Below are positions 25,782-33,720 of a stretch of DNA of 64,000 bases, in pieces (the first letter of the stretch is position 1; every line of letters begins with the position of its first letter). The notes under the pieces are model-generated. The model did no database searches and was not told the DNA's origin. It saw only the letters and a program-made list of their open reading frames with translations. This DNA is from Paenibacillus caui (GTDB lineage Bacteria; Bacillota; Bacilli; Paenibacillales; Paenibacillaceae), in NCBI RefSeq assembly GCF_019904135.1, contig NZ_JAIOGQ010000002.1, positions 62,001-126,000 of the forward strand, read 5' to 3'. Both the position numbers and the translations under genes were made by a program.

Positions 25782-26594
25782 TCATATTCTTTTTCCAATG
25801 TACAAAAGATGCGACGAAGCCGCCAGATTGTACGGATTTCCCGCTTCCCTGTAAATGATATTCATGACTCCTTCAAATTCTTCCTCGCCGCGCGAACGCC
25901 AGTAATCGAACTGTTCTTGCCGGAAAGAGCCGGCAATGCTGGAAGATCCGATGAGCTCTACCGTTTCGAAGCCGCCAGATTCCATAAATGGTTTTATCTC
26001 CTCGATATCAAAATAGTAGACACCGGTAAATCGCCCCTCATCCGCATGATTAAAAGTCCCCGTTTGCATAAATGCCTGGATCCCGCCAAGCGTTTCGTTC
26101 GGCTTCCAAAATTCCGGGTAGGTCAGAGATGTGGTCAAATGACGGATTTTCGTCATGAAAGCCACAAATACATAGCCGTTCTTCTTCGTTACCCGGTACA
26201 GTTCCCGGAGAGCAGAAACTCGTTCCGGTTCCGTCTGCAAATGATACAGCGGCCCCAGCATCAATGAAGCGTCGAATTGCTGATCCGTAAGGCTATCCAG
26301 TTGAACCGCATTTACACAATGAAACCCTTTAAAACGCTCGGATACGCCGCATTCTTCCGCTTTTTCTTTAGCCAACCGTACGAGTCTTGGCGTCAAATCC
26401 GTCAACGTAACGTCAAACCCCTGTTTGGCAAGTTCAATCGCATATTTCCCCGGTCCTGCCCCATTGTCCAAAACATGCCCTCGCTCAGGGAGATATTTCC
26501 GGATATAGTGCCAGTTCACTAGAAATTCTACGGGCTCCCGGTCAAGACGGCCCCATTCGTCGAAGCCGCCATAATATTCAATGATTTTATTCAA
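25782..26594 (-). CDS. Class I SAM-dependent methyltransferase
   Basis: 270 residues when started at TTG 26592-26594, which has GAGAGGAGGATAAAC in front of it; a longer frame upstream has no ribosome binding site. Rossmann-type SAM motif I is GHVLDNGAGPGKYAIELA, motif II includes VTLTDLTPRLV, and SLMLGPLYHL corresponds to motif IV. The C-terminal half (from RFTGVYYFDIEEI) is a beta-rich extension, common to the broad Methyltransf_11/25 group. The substrate is unknown. It lies just downstream of leuA on the same strand with a 40-bp gap; a functional link to leucine synthesis is not evident. Confidence 0.85.
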   Translation of the reverse strand: MNKIIEYYGGFDEWGRLDREPVEFLVNWHYIRKYLPERGHVLDNGAGPGKYAIELAKQGFDVTLTDLTPRLVRLAKEKAEECGVSERFKGFHCVNAVQLDSLTDQQFDASLMLGPLYHLQTEPERVSALRELYRVTKKNGYVFVAFMTKIRHLTTSLTYPEFWKPNETLGGIQAFMQTGTFNHADEGRFTGVYYFDIEEIKPFMESGGFETVELIGSSSIAGSFRQEQFDYWRSRGEEEFEGVMNIIYREAGNPYNLAASSHLLYIGKRI

Positions 26595-26634
26595 GTTTAT
26601 CCTCCTCTCCTTGGTAAATGTACGTTGCTCCTCT

Positions 26635-27798
26635 CTAGGACAATCCGCTGGCTGTATTCCCGTCAAACAGGGAGCGAATATCCTCGTCCCGAATTTGTTT
26701 GTTCAAATCTGCCAGCGCTTTGAATTTCTCAAAGACGGTATTCAGCTGCTCATCATTGCAAGGATAGCCCAGCTCCGCAAGCTTTTGTTTGAAGGCATGG
26801 CGCCCCGAATGCTTGCCGATGACGAGTCTTCCTGCACCAAGTCCAATCGTTTCCGGCTTGATGATCTCATAGTTGGTACGATTCTTCAGCATGCCGTCCT
26901 GATGGATGCCCGACTCATGGGCAAAGGCGTTATCGCCGACAATCGCCTTGTTTCCCGGTACGCTCATGCCGGTCAGCTTGCTGACAAGCCGGCTGGTCGG
27001 GTAAATCTCGTTCAGAACAAGGGAGGTTTTGGCCGCGTACCGGTCACTCCGCGTTTCCAAAGCCAAAGCCACTTCCTCGATCGCCGTATTTCCCGCTCTT
27101 TCTCCAATTCCGTTGATCGTTCCTTCAATCTGGTCCACGCCTGCGGCAATGGCGGCCAGCGTGTTAGCGGTTGCCAGACCCAGATCGTCATGGCAATGGG
27201 TGCTGAGCTGAATCCGTTCAATTCCAGGGACTTGTTCCCGAACTGCCTTAAACATTTCTCCAAAAGAATCCGGTGTGGCAAATCCGACCGTATCCGGCAA
27301 GTTCACAACGGTCGCTCCGGCCTGAATCGCCGTATGGGTTACCTCGCACAGAAAATCTAGTTCCGTCCGGCTAGCATCCTCCGCAGAAAACTCAATCTTG
27401 CTGAAATACTTTCGTCCATAGCGTATGGCCGCGTCGATCGTTTGTAGCACTTTTGCCCGGTCCATCCGCAGCTTGTATTCCCGGTGTATTGGCGAAGTGG
27501 CGAGAAACAGATGAAGACACGGATCCTGCGCCTCGCGCAGCGCTTCGCGGACAGCATCGATATCCTGCTCCCTGGATCTGGCAAAACCGACCACTGTGGC
27601 ATTACGAATTGTCCGCGCCACTTCCGCCACGCATTTGATTTCGCCCGCCGAGACGACTGGAAATCCTGCTTCGATCCGGTCAACTCCAAGCCGCTCCAAC
27701 TGCAGTGCAATTTCCACCTTTTCCTCCATGGTCAGACTGACACCCGGTGATTGCTCTCCATCTCTCAAAGTCGTGTCGAACACATAAATTTTTCGCAT
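26635..27798 (-). CDS. leuA: 2-isopropylmalate synthase-like enzyme, short form without the regulatory domain
   Basis: 387 residues; ordinary LeuA is about 510. It condenses acetyl-CoA with 2-oxoisovalerate, the first step of leucine synthesis. The HMGL-like TIM barrel is complete: FDTTLRDGEQSPGVSL, IEAGFPVVSAGE, the metal-binding THCHDDLGLATAN, and GTINGIGERAGNTAIEE. After the barrel the helical linker includes the active-site region NAFAHESGIHQDGMLK, but the chain ends at residue 387 and has no C-terminal LeuA_dimer domain, which carries leucine feedback in full-length enzymes. ATG start, AGAGG nearby. Two T-box leaders lie upstream. Homocitrate or citramalate synthase activity is possible, but the leucine T-boxes favour LeuA. 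Confidence 0.85.
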   Translation of the reverse strand: MRKIYVFDTTLRDGEQSPGVSLTMEEKVEIALQLERLGVDRIEAGFPVVSAGEIKCVAEVARTIRNATVVGFARSREQDIDAVREALREAQDPCLHLFLATSPIHREYKLRMDRAKVLQTIDAAIRYGRKYFSKIEFSAEDASRTELDFLCEVTHTAIQAGATVVNLPDTVGFATPDSFGEMFKAVREQVPGIERIQLSTHCHDDLGLATANTLAAIAAGVDQIEGTINGIGERAGNTAIEEVALALETRSDRYAAKTSLVLNEIYPTSRLVSKLTGMSVPGNKAIVGDNAFAHESGIHQDGMLKNRTNYEIIKPETIGLGAGRLVIGKHSGRHAFKQKLAELGYPCNDEQLNTVFEKFKALADLNKQIRDEDIRSLFDGNTASGLS

Positions 27799-27843
27799 GT
27801 TTCATCTGCCTCTCTTTTTTGTAATTGCAATAATGGTTTTGGC

Positions 27844-28152
27844 AAAATAAAAAGCTCTTTTTGCCCCTGCTTCCTCACAAGAAGAAATACAGGGGCGAAA
27901 GAGCTTGCCTTCCGCGGTACCACCCGGCTTCACTGGCGCCTTTAGCGGCGCGCAGCCTCATTGGATCCGAAATGCCCGCGCGCGAGAGATTTCGATCCGG
28001 CACTGTTAACGGGTGCCAATCCGGTTCATCCTGGCAATCAAATGTGACGTGCTTAAGATGAACAGCTCCAAGGCGAGTCGGCTTCGGGATTAAGACGGCG
28101 ATTTCAGCGGCTTCGCCGTTCTCTGGACATAAGAGCCCGTTTGCCTGCTCCT
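27844..28152 (-). promoter_or_regulatory. T-box leader, promoter-proximal to leuA (leucine type)
   Basis: Minus strand. The T-box sequence GGGTGGTACCGCGG lies at 27912-27925. It is followed by a terminator whose arms are AAGCTCTTTCGCCCCTG and CAGGGGCAAAAAGAGCTT with a T-run (27844-27905). Upstream is Stem I, with GGAGCAGGC at its 5' base and a hairpin CGGCG/CGCCG. A CTC triplet within GCCGACTCGCC sits where the specifier codon is expected and reads as leucine. The T in TGGT pairs with the discriminator A of tRNA-Leu. Uncharged tRNA-Leu is expected to stop termination and turn leuA on. Confidence 0.88.
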
Positions 28153-28193
28153 TTTCTTAGCTGTTTGCATAATTCCAACGCGTCTAACGATAC

Positions 28194-28482
28194 AAAAAGA
28201 TCCCTTCCATCCCTTTCCCGCTATAAACGGGAAACAAGGGACGAAAGGGATCACTCTTCCGCAGTACCACCCAGGTTCACAGCAAGCCTCGCGGCAAGCT
28301 GCCTTATGTGGTTCAAACTCCATTTGAACCACGCACTTTAACGGGTGCAGCTCCGGTTCATCCTTACGGTCAAGCAAGACCGGTTCAGATGAACGGCTCC
28401 AAGGCGAGTCGGCTTCGGGATTAAGACGGCGATTTCAGCGGCTACGCCGTTCTCTGGACTTAAGGACCCGCATGCCTGCTCC
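28194..28482 (-). promoter_or_regulatory. T-box leader, promoter-distal copy (leucine type)
   Basis: Minus strand. The T-box sequence GGGTGGTACTGCGG is at 28259-28272 and a terminator with GATCCCTT / AAGGGATC arms and TTTTTG at 28194-28252. Its Stem I region (28397-28458) matches the proximal copy over 62 nt with one mismatch, including the CTC triplet, so one copy arose by duplication. The two leaders are in series, so both would have to be relieved for leuA transcription. Confidence 0.87.
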
Positions 28483-28514
28483 TTTTCATGGCCGATGCAT
28501 GTTCGATTGGTGCT

Positions 28515-28544
28515 ATTATATGCACACCATCCATTTTTAGTCAA
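28515..28544 (-). promoter_or_regulatory. SigA-type promoter for the T-box-leuA transcript
   Basis: Minus strand TTGACT (28539-28544), an 18-bp spacer, and TATAAT (28515-28520). It lies about 30 bp before the distal T-box and predicts a leader of roughly 710 nt ahead of leuA. Confidence 0.8.
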
Positions 28545-28640
28545 GCGAAACCATAAAATAACCCCGGAAACTAATAACCTCTATAATGTAAAAAAATGCA
28601 ATAAGCGAAAAAATGGCGCCAAATCAGCATTTTTTATATA

Positions 28641-28682
28641 TTTAATGCCATTAACTATATTATTTAATGCTATTAACTATAT
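28641..28682. repeat. Two direct repeats of a 20-bp AT-rich unit
   Basis: TTTAATGCYATTAACTATAT occurs at 28641-28660 and 28663-28682 with a single C/T difference and a period of 22 bp, just beyond the stop codon of the DUF3900-like gene. Function unknown. Confidence 0.7.
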
Positions 28683-28686
28683 CAAA

Positions 28687-29778
28687 CTAATAAGGTAATC
28701 CGTCATCTTCCTCTTCCGTTTGTTTATGGATCAGCCGCTCGGCAACGACTTGAAACGGCTCAGGCTGCAGCAGTTCGACAGGAGAAAATCCTTTGTCGAA
28801 TACGAAAGAATCGCCTTCCAGAATGACCGTGTATCTGCCGTTTAATTTGGCGATATGGATGTTGTCGCCGAAATCAGCAAGTTTGCCTTTTACCAGCGTG
28901 TCACCGATTCTGAACTTCAGTTCAATCTCCGGCTTGATTTGGATGATTTGTTCAGCGGCTTCCACCACTTCGGCGGGTTCCCATTTCTCCTGAATGTCCC
29001 GCTTTTCGCTGGCAGCCCACAGTTCCAGGTCACGCTCCACCTGCTGGCGCTCCTCATGGGTTTCATCCGGCCAATTCGTTTCTACAAAGTTGTGGACGCA
29101 TCCCATGACGTGATCATTGACCAGCTCCGGAATGGACTGCTCATAGGTTACAAACTTGAGGAAATCCTCAAAATACCGGGCATGCGACGTTTGATGGATT
29201 TTAAGCTCCCATTCGTCCACCATGCCTTCTTCCAGCATATAAGGATACATGATAGACTTCATGCCGCGGGCACTGATCGCCATTTCTACCTGGTTGACCA
29301 AGCTCTTTTCATCGGAAATACGGGCAATTTTTTGTTCAAAATCACACTTCAGCAGGAAAATGAACGGATCGTCCGAGTAATTCTCCAGCTCGGCCTGAAC
29401 GATAATCAGCGCGCCACCGCGCACAGCGCTCGTGCCTAGGTAAGCCCGCACAACGTCGTCACACGCATACTGGAACTCCTCTTTATCCACAGCTGCACGC
29501 ATCCGGGCGAACATGTTAAAATTCGGGTTGCTATCGAGTCCATAATCCGGTTCTACGATAAAACGTCCGATTTTCGTCGGCGCCTGCTCGACAGCCGGAT
29601 TTTTGTCTACCTTCCGCTTCGCGATCCTGCTAAATTCCCCGCTTAGAAATTTCTGAATCTCACTATCGATATACTCATCGCCGTCCAGCGTCTGAAAATG
29701 CTTGTAAGATAAGTTTGTGCTTTCCTGCCCCTCCGTTTGAATGACAAAAAAAGACAACATTTGAACCATAAATTTCAT
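28687..29778 (-). CDS. DUF3900-like protein of unknown function
   Basis: 363 residues. The beginning MKFMVQMLSFFVIQTEG and YKHFQTLDGDEYIDSEIQKF match my memory of the DUF3900 family, found in Bacillus and Paenibacillus. The protein is soluble and acidic, with a conserved GALIIVQAELENYSDDPFIF segment around residue 125, KIARISDEKSLV, and a C-terminal beta-rich part with RIGDTLVKGKLADFGDNIHI. There is no signal peptide or membrane segment. The architecture (a YejK/NdpA-like first half with KCDFEQKIARIS) faintly recalls nucleoid-associated protein NdpA, which I consider only a possibility. A dif-like near-palindrome lies 25 bp upstream of its start. Confidence 0.6.
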   Translation of the reverse strand: MKFMVQMLSFFVIQTEGQESTNLSYKHFQTLDGDEYIDSEIQKFLSGEFSRIAKRKVDKNPAVEQAPTKIGRFIVEPDYGLDSNPNFNMFARMRAAVDKEEFQYACDDVVRAYLGTSAVRGGALIIVQAELENYSDDPFIFLLKCDFEQKIARISDEKSLVNQVEMAISARGMKSIMYPYMLEEGMVDEWELKIHQTSHARYFEDFLKFVTYEQSIPELVNDHVMGCVHNFVETNWPDETHEERQQVERDLELWAASEKRDIQEKWEPAEVVEAAEQIIQIKPEIELKFRIGDTLVKGKLADFGDNIHIAKLNGRYTVILEGDSFVFDKGFSPVELLQPEPFQVVAERLIHKQTEEEDDGLPY

Positions 29779-29802
29779 GAAAGCCTCATCCTTTTGTGTT
29801 AG

Positions 29803-29825
29803 TTAACATAATTTTAATTATGTAA
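29803..29825 (+). repeat. dif-like near-palindrome, copy 1 (downstream of recombinase gene)
   Basis: TTAACATAAT, a 3-bp TTT centre, then AATTATGTAA. It differs from the copy at 30883-30905 only in the centre (21 of 23 identical) and has the same orientation. Together they bracket the recombinase gene. It is also directly upstream of the DUF3900-like gene, so an operator role is possible. Confidence 0.6.
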
Positions 29826-29872
29826 TCAAGTTTCAAGAATACATATTTCGAACACTTTTCTTCTTACTTCTC

Positions 29873-30784
29873 CTAAACAGGCAAGTGCAGCTGCAGCTTG
29901 GCCATCGCTTCTTCTTTTTCCCGGTTCGTAATATGGGTGTAGACTGTGGTCGTCTGAATGGATGAATGTCCCAGCAGATCCTGAACCGTCCTGAGATCCG
30001 CGCCGCGCCGCAGCAGCATAGTTGCAAACGAATGGCGCAGCTTATGGCTGGAATAAGGCACCCGGCTGGATGCGGGAACATCGCTCTGGAAACGGTCGAA
30101 CGTTTCCGCTGCAATCTGCTGGATACCGCGAATGGACAACCGTTTTCCTTTCTGCGAAATAAAAATGGCGTCTTCCTTGCTGCGCCAAGGCGTAAGTCTT
30201 GTTTCCACAGCCCGGTTCAAATAAAGAGCCACCGCTTCCGGAACGGGAATCACCCGCCACTTTCGGCCTTTGCCAAACACGCGCAGCGTTTTTTGATCCG
30301 CATTGTAATCCGCCAAGTTAAGCGTATGCACTTCTCCGACCCGCAGTCCCATATAGCCCATCAACAGAAAAATAGCTAAATTTCGCGCTTTGTACTTTCC
30401 TTCGACATGCTGCAGAAACCGCTCTAATCCGTTCTCATCCAAAAATACGGGAACACGATTTTTCTCGGTCTTTGATTTCTTGATGCCTGCCGCCGGATTC
30501 CCTTCCATCACTTCTAGCTCATTTATCGCTTTGAAGAAACAGTTGATGGAAGCGTGCTTCCGGTTCCTTGTCGCATCCGAAGCCCCGCGTTCGCGTACGG
30601 ATGTCAAGTAACTGACGACATGTAGCCGTCTAACGCGTTCCAGAGGCTTTTCGTTCAAGCTGTCCAGAAATTCATGCACATCACCAAGATAGGATCTCTG
30701 CGTGTATGTCGTATATCCGGCGTCTTTCATCCAAATTAGAAAGGCATCAAGCGCTTCTTCATAGATTTCAGGCATTTCCTTCAT
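29873..30784 (-). CDS. Tyrosine recombinase (XerD-like)
   Basis: 303 residues. A SAM-like N-terminal DNA-binding domain (residues 1-95) precedes the catalytic domain. The full catalytic set is present: Arg148 (GLRVGEV), Lys172 (GKGRKWR), His247 and Arg250 (HKLRHSF), His273 (LGHSS) and the nucleophile Tyr282 (TTVYTH). The length and layout are those of the XerC/XerD group rather than phage integrases with extra arm-binding domains. No other phage genes adjoin it. Two dif-like sites lie about 48 bp beyond its stop and 99 bp before its start. Function could be dimer resolution, mobility of a small unit, or a paralogue of XerD; context cannot decide. Confidence 0.9.
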   Translation of the reverse strand: MKEMPEIYEEALDAFLIWMKDAGYTTYTQRSYLGDVHEFLDSLNEKPLERVRRLHVVSYLTSVRERGASDATRNRKHASINCFFKAINELEVMEGNPAAGIKKSKTEKNRVPVFLDENGLERFLQHVEGKYKARNLAIFLLMGYMGLRVGEVHTLNLADYNADQKTLRVFGKGRKWRVIPVPEAVALYLNRAVETRLTPWRSKEDAIFISQKGKRLSIRGIQQIAAETFDRFQSDVPASSRVPYSSHKLRHSFATMLLRRGADLRTVQDLLGHSSIQTTTVYTHITNREKEEAMAKLQLHLPV

Positions 30785-30882
30785 GACAATCCCTCCAACC
30801 GGCTCATTACACCAATATATTTCATTAGGAGCTTTGCTGTAAACAGTTTTGGGTCGAATTAAGAGTCAGTTCCCTTATTAAA

Positions 30883-30905
30883 TTAACATAATATAAATTA
30901 TGTAA
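30883..30905 (+). repeat. dif-like near-palindrome, copy 2 (upstream of recombinase gene)
   Basis: TTAACATAAT, a 3-bp ATA centre, then AATTATGTAA, followed by ACT so that its right end carries the 11-mer TTATGTAAACT (30898-30908). That 11-mer equals the XerD-side arm of the Bacillus subtilis dif site as I recall it. Confidence 0.6.
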
Positions 30906-30984
30906 ACTAAATTTAGATCAAAAATAACTTTCGCCGCCGAGCTTAGTTTTTTAAAAATAATTAAGAAGCCACTTCCACTTTAGG

Positions 30985-31899
30985 TTACGTTTTTTTCATT
31001 TCAAATAGCTTTTTCGCATACCCCAGGATTAAGTCGCACTTCGCCAAAGGCTCTACCCATCGGCTCGGGATTCCAACCAGTCCATAAAAGGCGCCGGCTA
31101 GCTGACCGAATATCGCCCCGGTCGTATCCGCATCGTCCCCCAGATTTACAGCCAGCAACACGCCTTCCTCAAAGCTTTGACTATGATAAAATGCCCAAAG
31201 TGCAGCCTCCAGCGATTTCACTACATAACCGCTTCCTTGAATTTCAGGCGGCTGAAGTCTTTTGTAAGAGCCTTTATAGACCTCAGCCAGTTTTGGGGCA
31301 AGCGGTTCATCCTCCCAAAGGAAGTTAAACGTGCTAAAATGAAGCAGTTGCTCCTTCTCCATCCCTTGTGCGGCAGCGGCAATCAAGGCTCCGAACAGAC
31401 GGCACCCGTCCATGCATTCTTTTGCAGCATGTGTTGGTTTTGAGCTGATTCCGGACCACTTGGCTGCTTGAACCAGATCATTTACAAAGAACAAGGGCAC
31501 CGGTGCTAGACGCATGATAGAGCCGTTACCCGCTGAAAAAGGATCTTCCGAGCCGCTAAATGCTTCTCCTGTTTGTTCATAATGATGAAGCGCCTGCGCA
31601 GTTGCATTTCCAATGTCAAAACAAGTCCCGAGTGAGCTTAAATGTCCGGAACGGTACCATTTTACATAACGGTTCATCTGGTCTTCAGCATCAAACGCTT
31701 TCTTCTCGATCAGGCTTTCCGCCAGACAAAGGGCCATTGAAGTGTCATCCGTCCAGCAACCTTTTGGCAAGTCGAATACACCGCCCCCTGTCATATCTTT
31801 TACTTCATCAAATGTACCCGGTTGTTGAAATTCGACGGCAGCCCCTATCGCATCCCCTACGGCCAGCCCGATCAGGCTGCCTTGAAAACGTTCAAGCAT
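30985..31899 (-). CDS. ADP-ribosylglycohydrolase family protein (DraG-like)
   Basis: 304 residues, all-alpha ADP-ribosylglycohydrolase fold. Family landmarks: the N-terminal FQGSLIGLAVGDAIGAAVEF, metal-binding WTDDTSMAL, GNGSIMRLAPVPLFF, and the second metal motif NLGDDADTTGAIFGQLAGAFYG. All Asp and Thr ligands for the paired Mg ions are in place, so activity is likely. DraG-type enzymes remove ADP-ribose from arginine on proteins; others act on free ADP-ribose derivatives. No ADP-ribosyltransferase or dinitrogenase reductase is near, so the substrate is open. It lies 87 bp downstream of the DUF3891-like gene on the same strand and the two may be co-transcribed. Confidence 0.93.
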   Translation of the reverse strand: MLERFQGSLIGLAVGDAIGAAVEFQQPGTFDEVKDMTGGGVFDLPKGCWTDDTSMALCLAESLIEKKAFDAEDQMNRYVKWYRSGHLSSLGTCFDIGNATAQALHHYEQTGEAFSGSEDPFSAGNGSIMRLAPVPLFFVNDLVQAAKWSGISSKPTHAAKECMDGCRLFGALIAAAAQGMEKEQLLHFSTFNFLWEDEPLAPKLAEVYKGSYKRLQPPEIQGSGYVVKSLEAALWAFYHSQSFEEGVLLAVNLGDDADTTGAIFGQLAGAFYGLVGIPSRWVEPLAKCDLILGYAKKLFEMKKT

Positions 31900-31986
31900 T
31901 TCATTACCTCCAAGTTGATTCGTTTAGAGCATATTGGTATTTCAATAAAGTTCGATGTTGATTACGAAATCTCCTATTCCTCAGCT

Positions 31987-32754
31987 TCAGCGGAATCTAA
32001 CCTGCTGCAGGACTTCCTTCGCCGAGTCAATAGCTTGCCTGAGACCTGCTTGCTGAGCCAATTCCTTCGAAACAAGCTTGTAGCGAATACCGATTTCAAA
32101 CGGCCCCCGGAAAGGTGAAGGATGCACCGCAACCGATTCCCGGTCCAACCACTCAGCAGCAAGAGCTTGGTCTTGATCCGGACTAAAAAGAGAAGAGTTG
32201 GCAAAGCCCTCTCTGAACCACGGATGCTCTTCTTTCTTGCTTACGCCCGGTTCATTCATGCACACATACAGCGAAAGATCGTCGCACAGCTGCAGCAGGC
32301 GAAAATGTCTGTAAACCCGCAGATCCTTAGCCTCAATCCCTAGCGAAGCGCGAAGCCGCTCCTGTCTTTTGATCTCCGCATGATAGAAGCGTTTCCATTC
32401 TTCCTCATGCGCCTGCATGGTAAAAGAGGCATAGTGCATACTGCACAGCAATGCCGCATACGGGCTCTTCCGCTCAATTTCATCCAGGCCAAGCCGGTAA
32501 GCCGCAAGCTTAGGTTCCAGCGGATAATCTATAAAAGTAAAAGGCTGCTGGCTGCGATCATTCCAGATTGGATCCTTGTCCAGGGAAATCCAGCCTCTGT
32601 CATGCTCGTAGATCGCCGTAATCACATCCGCGGCATAAGGTTCTTCTTCGCTTAGAATAGCAGAATTCATTTGCACCGCCATATCACCGGATAACCTTCC
32701 ATGCTCATGCTGTTCAATCATCACAAATTCCGTATTCTGATCCCGAACGATCAT
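31987..32754 (-). CDS. DUF3891-like protein
   Basis: 255 residues, ATG start with GCAAAGGAG upstream. The N-terminal VMIEQHEHGRLSGDMA, then AIYEHDRGWISLDKDP, match my memory of DUF3891; the spaced His and Asp residues (QHEHG, EHDRGW, MHYASF, CDDLSLY) look like a helical HD-type metal site. FTFIDYP is another family signature. No signal peptide. The C-terminal 60 residues are beta-rich and end with KLVSKELAQQ. No enzymatic activity is known to me. It is upstream of the DraG-like gene in the same direction, which hints at a shared role, but that is inference. Confidence 0.7.
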   Translation of the reverse strand: MIVRDQNTEFVMIEQHEHGRLSGDMAVQMNSAILSEEEPYAADVITAIYEHDRGWISLDKDPIWNDRSQQPFTFIDYPLEPKLAAYRLGLDEIERKSPYAALLCSMHYASFTMQAHEEEWKRFYHAEIKRQERLRASLGIEAKDLRVYRHFRLLQLCDDLSLYVCMNEPGVSKKEEHPWFREGFANSSLFSPDQDQALAAEWLDRESVAVHPSPFRGPFEIGIRYKLVSKELAQQAGLRQAIDSAKEVLQQVRFR

Positions 32755-32930
32755 ATGCAGCAGCTCCTTTGCATGTTATTGATACCAATGATCCCCGCTC
32801 AAGGGAGGATCATGCTTTTTCCTTCCATTTTATCATAATCTTGAATGAAAAAATGCGCGATTCACTTGAAGCCTCTTTTGCAGCATAATTGAACTACTGT
32901 ATTCAGTGAATCATAAAATCGCTTAGAACC

Positions 32931-32967
32931 AAAACTGCGTATAATTTATGTTATACGCAGTTTTTTT
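32931..32967 (+). terminator. Perfect 14-bp palindrome followed by a T-run (orphan)
   Basis: AAAACTGCGTATAA pairs perfectly with TTATACGCAGTTTT around TTTATG, and seven T follow on the plus strand. There is no plus-strand gene to terminate for several kb, so this may be the terminator of an unannotated small RNA or an operator for the minus-strand DUF3891-like gene. The rest of 32755-33019 holds no recognised feature. Confidence 0.5.
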
Positions 32968-33020
32968 AGCCTCTCCATCCTATTTGGACAGGCTCTGAGC
33001 AAAACTGTCCCTTGACACAA

Positions 33021-33062
33021 AAGCACCCCCAATCTCCATTTTGATTGAGGGTGCTTCTGTGT
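33021..33062 (-). terminator. Terminator of the P-loop kinase gene
   Basis: Minus strand AGCACCCTCAATC pairs with GATTGGGGGTGCT (one mismatch) and is followed by TTTTGTG, just after the kinase stop. Confidence 0.85.
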
Positions 33063-33069
33063 CACTTGT

Positions 33070-33615
33070 CTAAGCAGTATTATTACGCTCGTTCCACTTC
33101 AACATGACGTATCTTTTTATTTGCTCTGCTACTTCAGAGGGAGGGTTGCGGGTCGTATCGATTGTGGGCATCGGCGGATTGTATGCAGTTTCAGCATTGT
33201 CTAGAAGCCACTGGGCAAACTGTTCATGTTGTTTTAGCATGTCATCCGTCCACATTGCTTTATCTTCTCGGTTACGAAGACGATTATTACGGGTTGTGTC
33301 ATCGCAATGCAAGTTAATAAAACAAATTTCACTAAACGCTTTATAATCATCACATTTCTCTGCATCCCACGGCATAAACGTACCACATATAATCGTTCCT
33401 CTACCGGACTTCGCAACAAAATTCGCAAAATGAAGCAACAAGTTGTATCTGTCCTGGTATTCCAACTTTGCAGCAGTTGATCCAAAATTATCAATATCCG
33501 TGCTGAATACAACGAAATCCGGCATAAGAACCCGCAGTTCCTGCATAACAGTTGTTTTTCCTACACCACTCGCTCCTGTAACAATAAATAAGGGCAATTT
33601 CTGATTCATATTCAT
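33070..33615 (-). CDS. Small P-loop nucleotide kinase-like protein
   Basis: 181 residues starting at the ATG at 33613-33615, which has GGGGAG seven bases upstream; a start 15 bp further up overlaps that ribosome binding site and is less likely. Walker A is TGASGVGKTTV near residue 14. Later FSTDIDNFG and GTIICGTFMP fit the core strands, and the basic lid is DDTTRNNRLRNREDKAMWTDD. The layout matches AAA_33/adenylate-kinase-like proteins, which phosphorylate small molecules or RNA ends. There is no partner gene close by. It has its own terminator. The substrate is unknown. Confidence 0.8.
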   Translation of the reverse strand: MNMNQKLPLFIVTGASGVGKTTVMQELRVLMPDFVVFSTDIDNFGSTAAKLEYQDRYNLLLHFANFVAKSGRGTIICGTFMPWDAEKCDDYKAFSEICFINLHCDDTTRNNRLRNREDKAMWTDDMLKQHEQFAQWLLDNAETAYNPPMPTIDTTRNPPSEVAEQIKRYVMLKWNERNNTA

Positions 33616-33720
33616 AAAGAGTCTCCCCATTTAACTTTGTTAATTTATTATATTTAAACGGTTTATGATATATCGATGATCTTCCTTAGAACTTGTCCAA
33701 AAAAATAACTGGCGCATGCT

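Noticed and set aside
29803-29825. LexA, Fur or CcpA operator
   Set aside because: The sequence does not match those consensus sites; similarity is closer to a dif arm.
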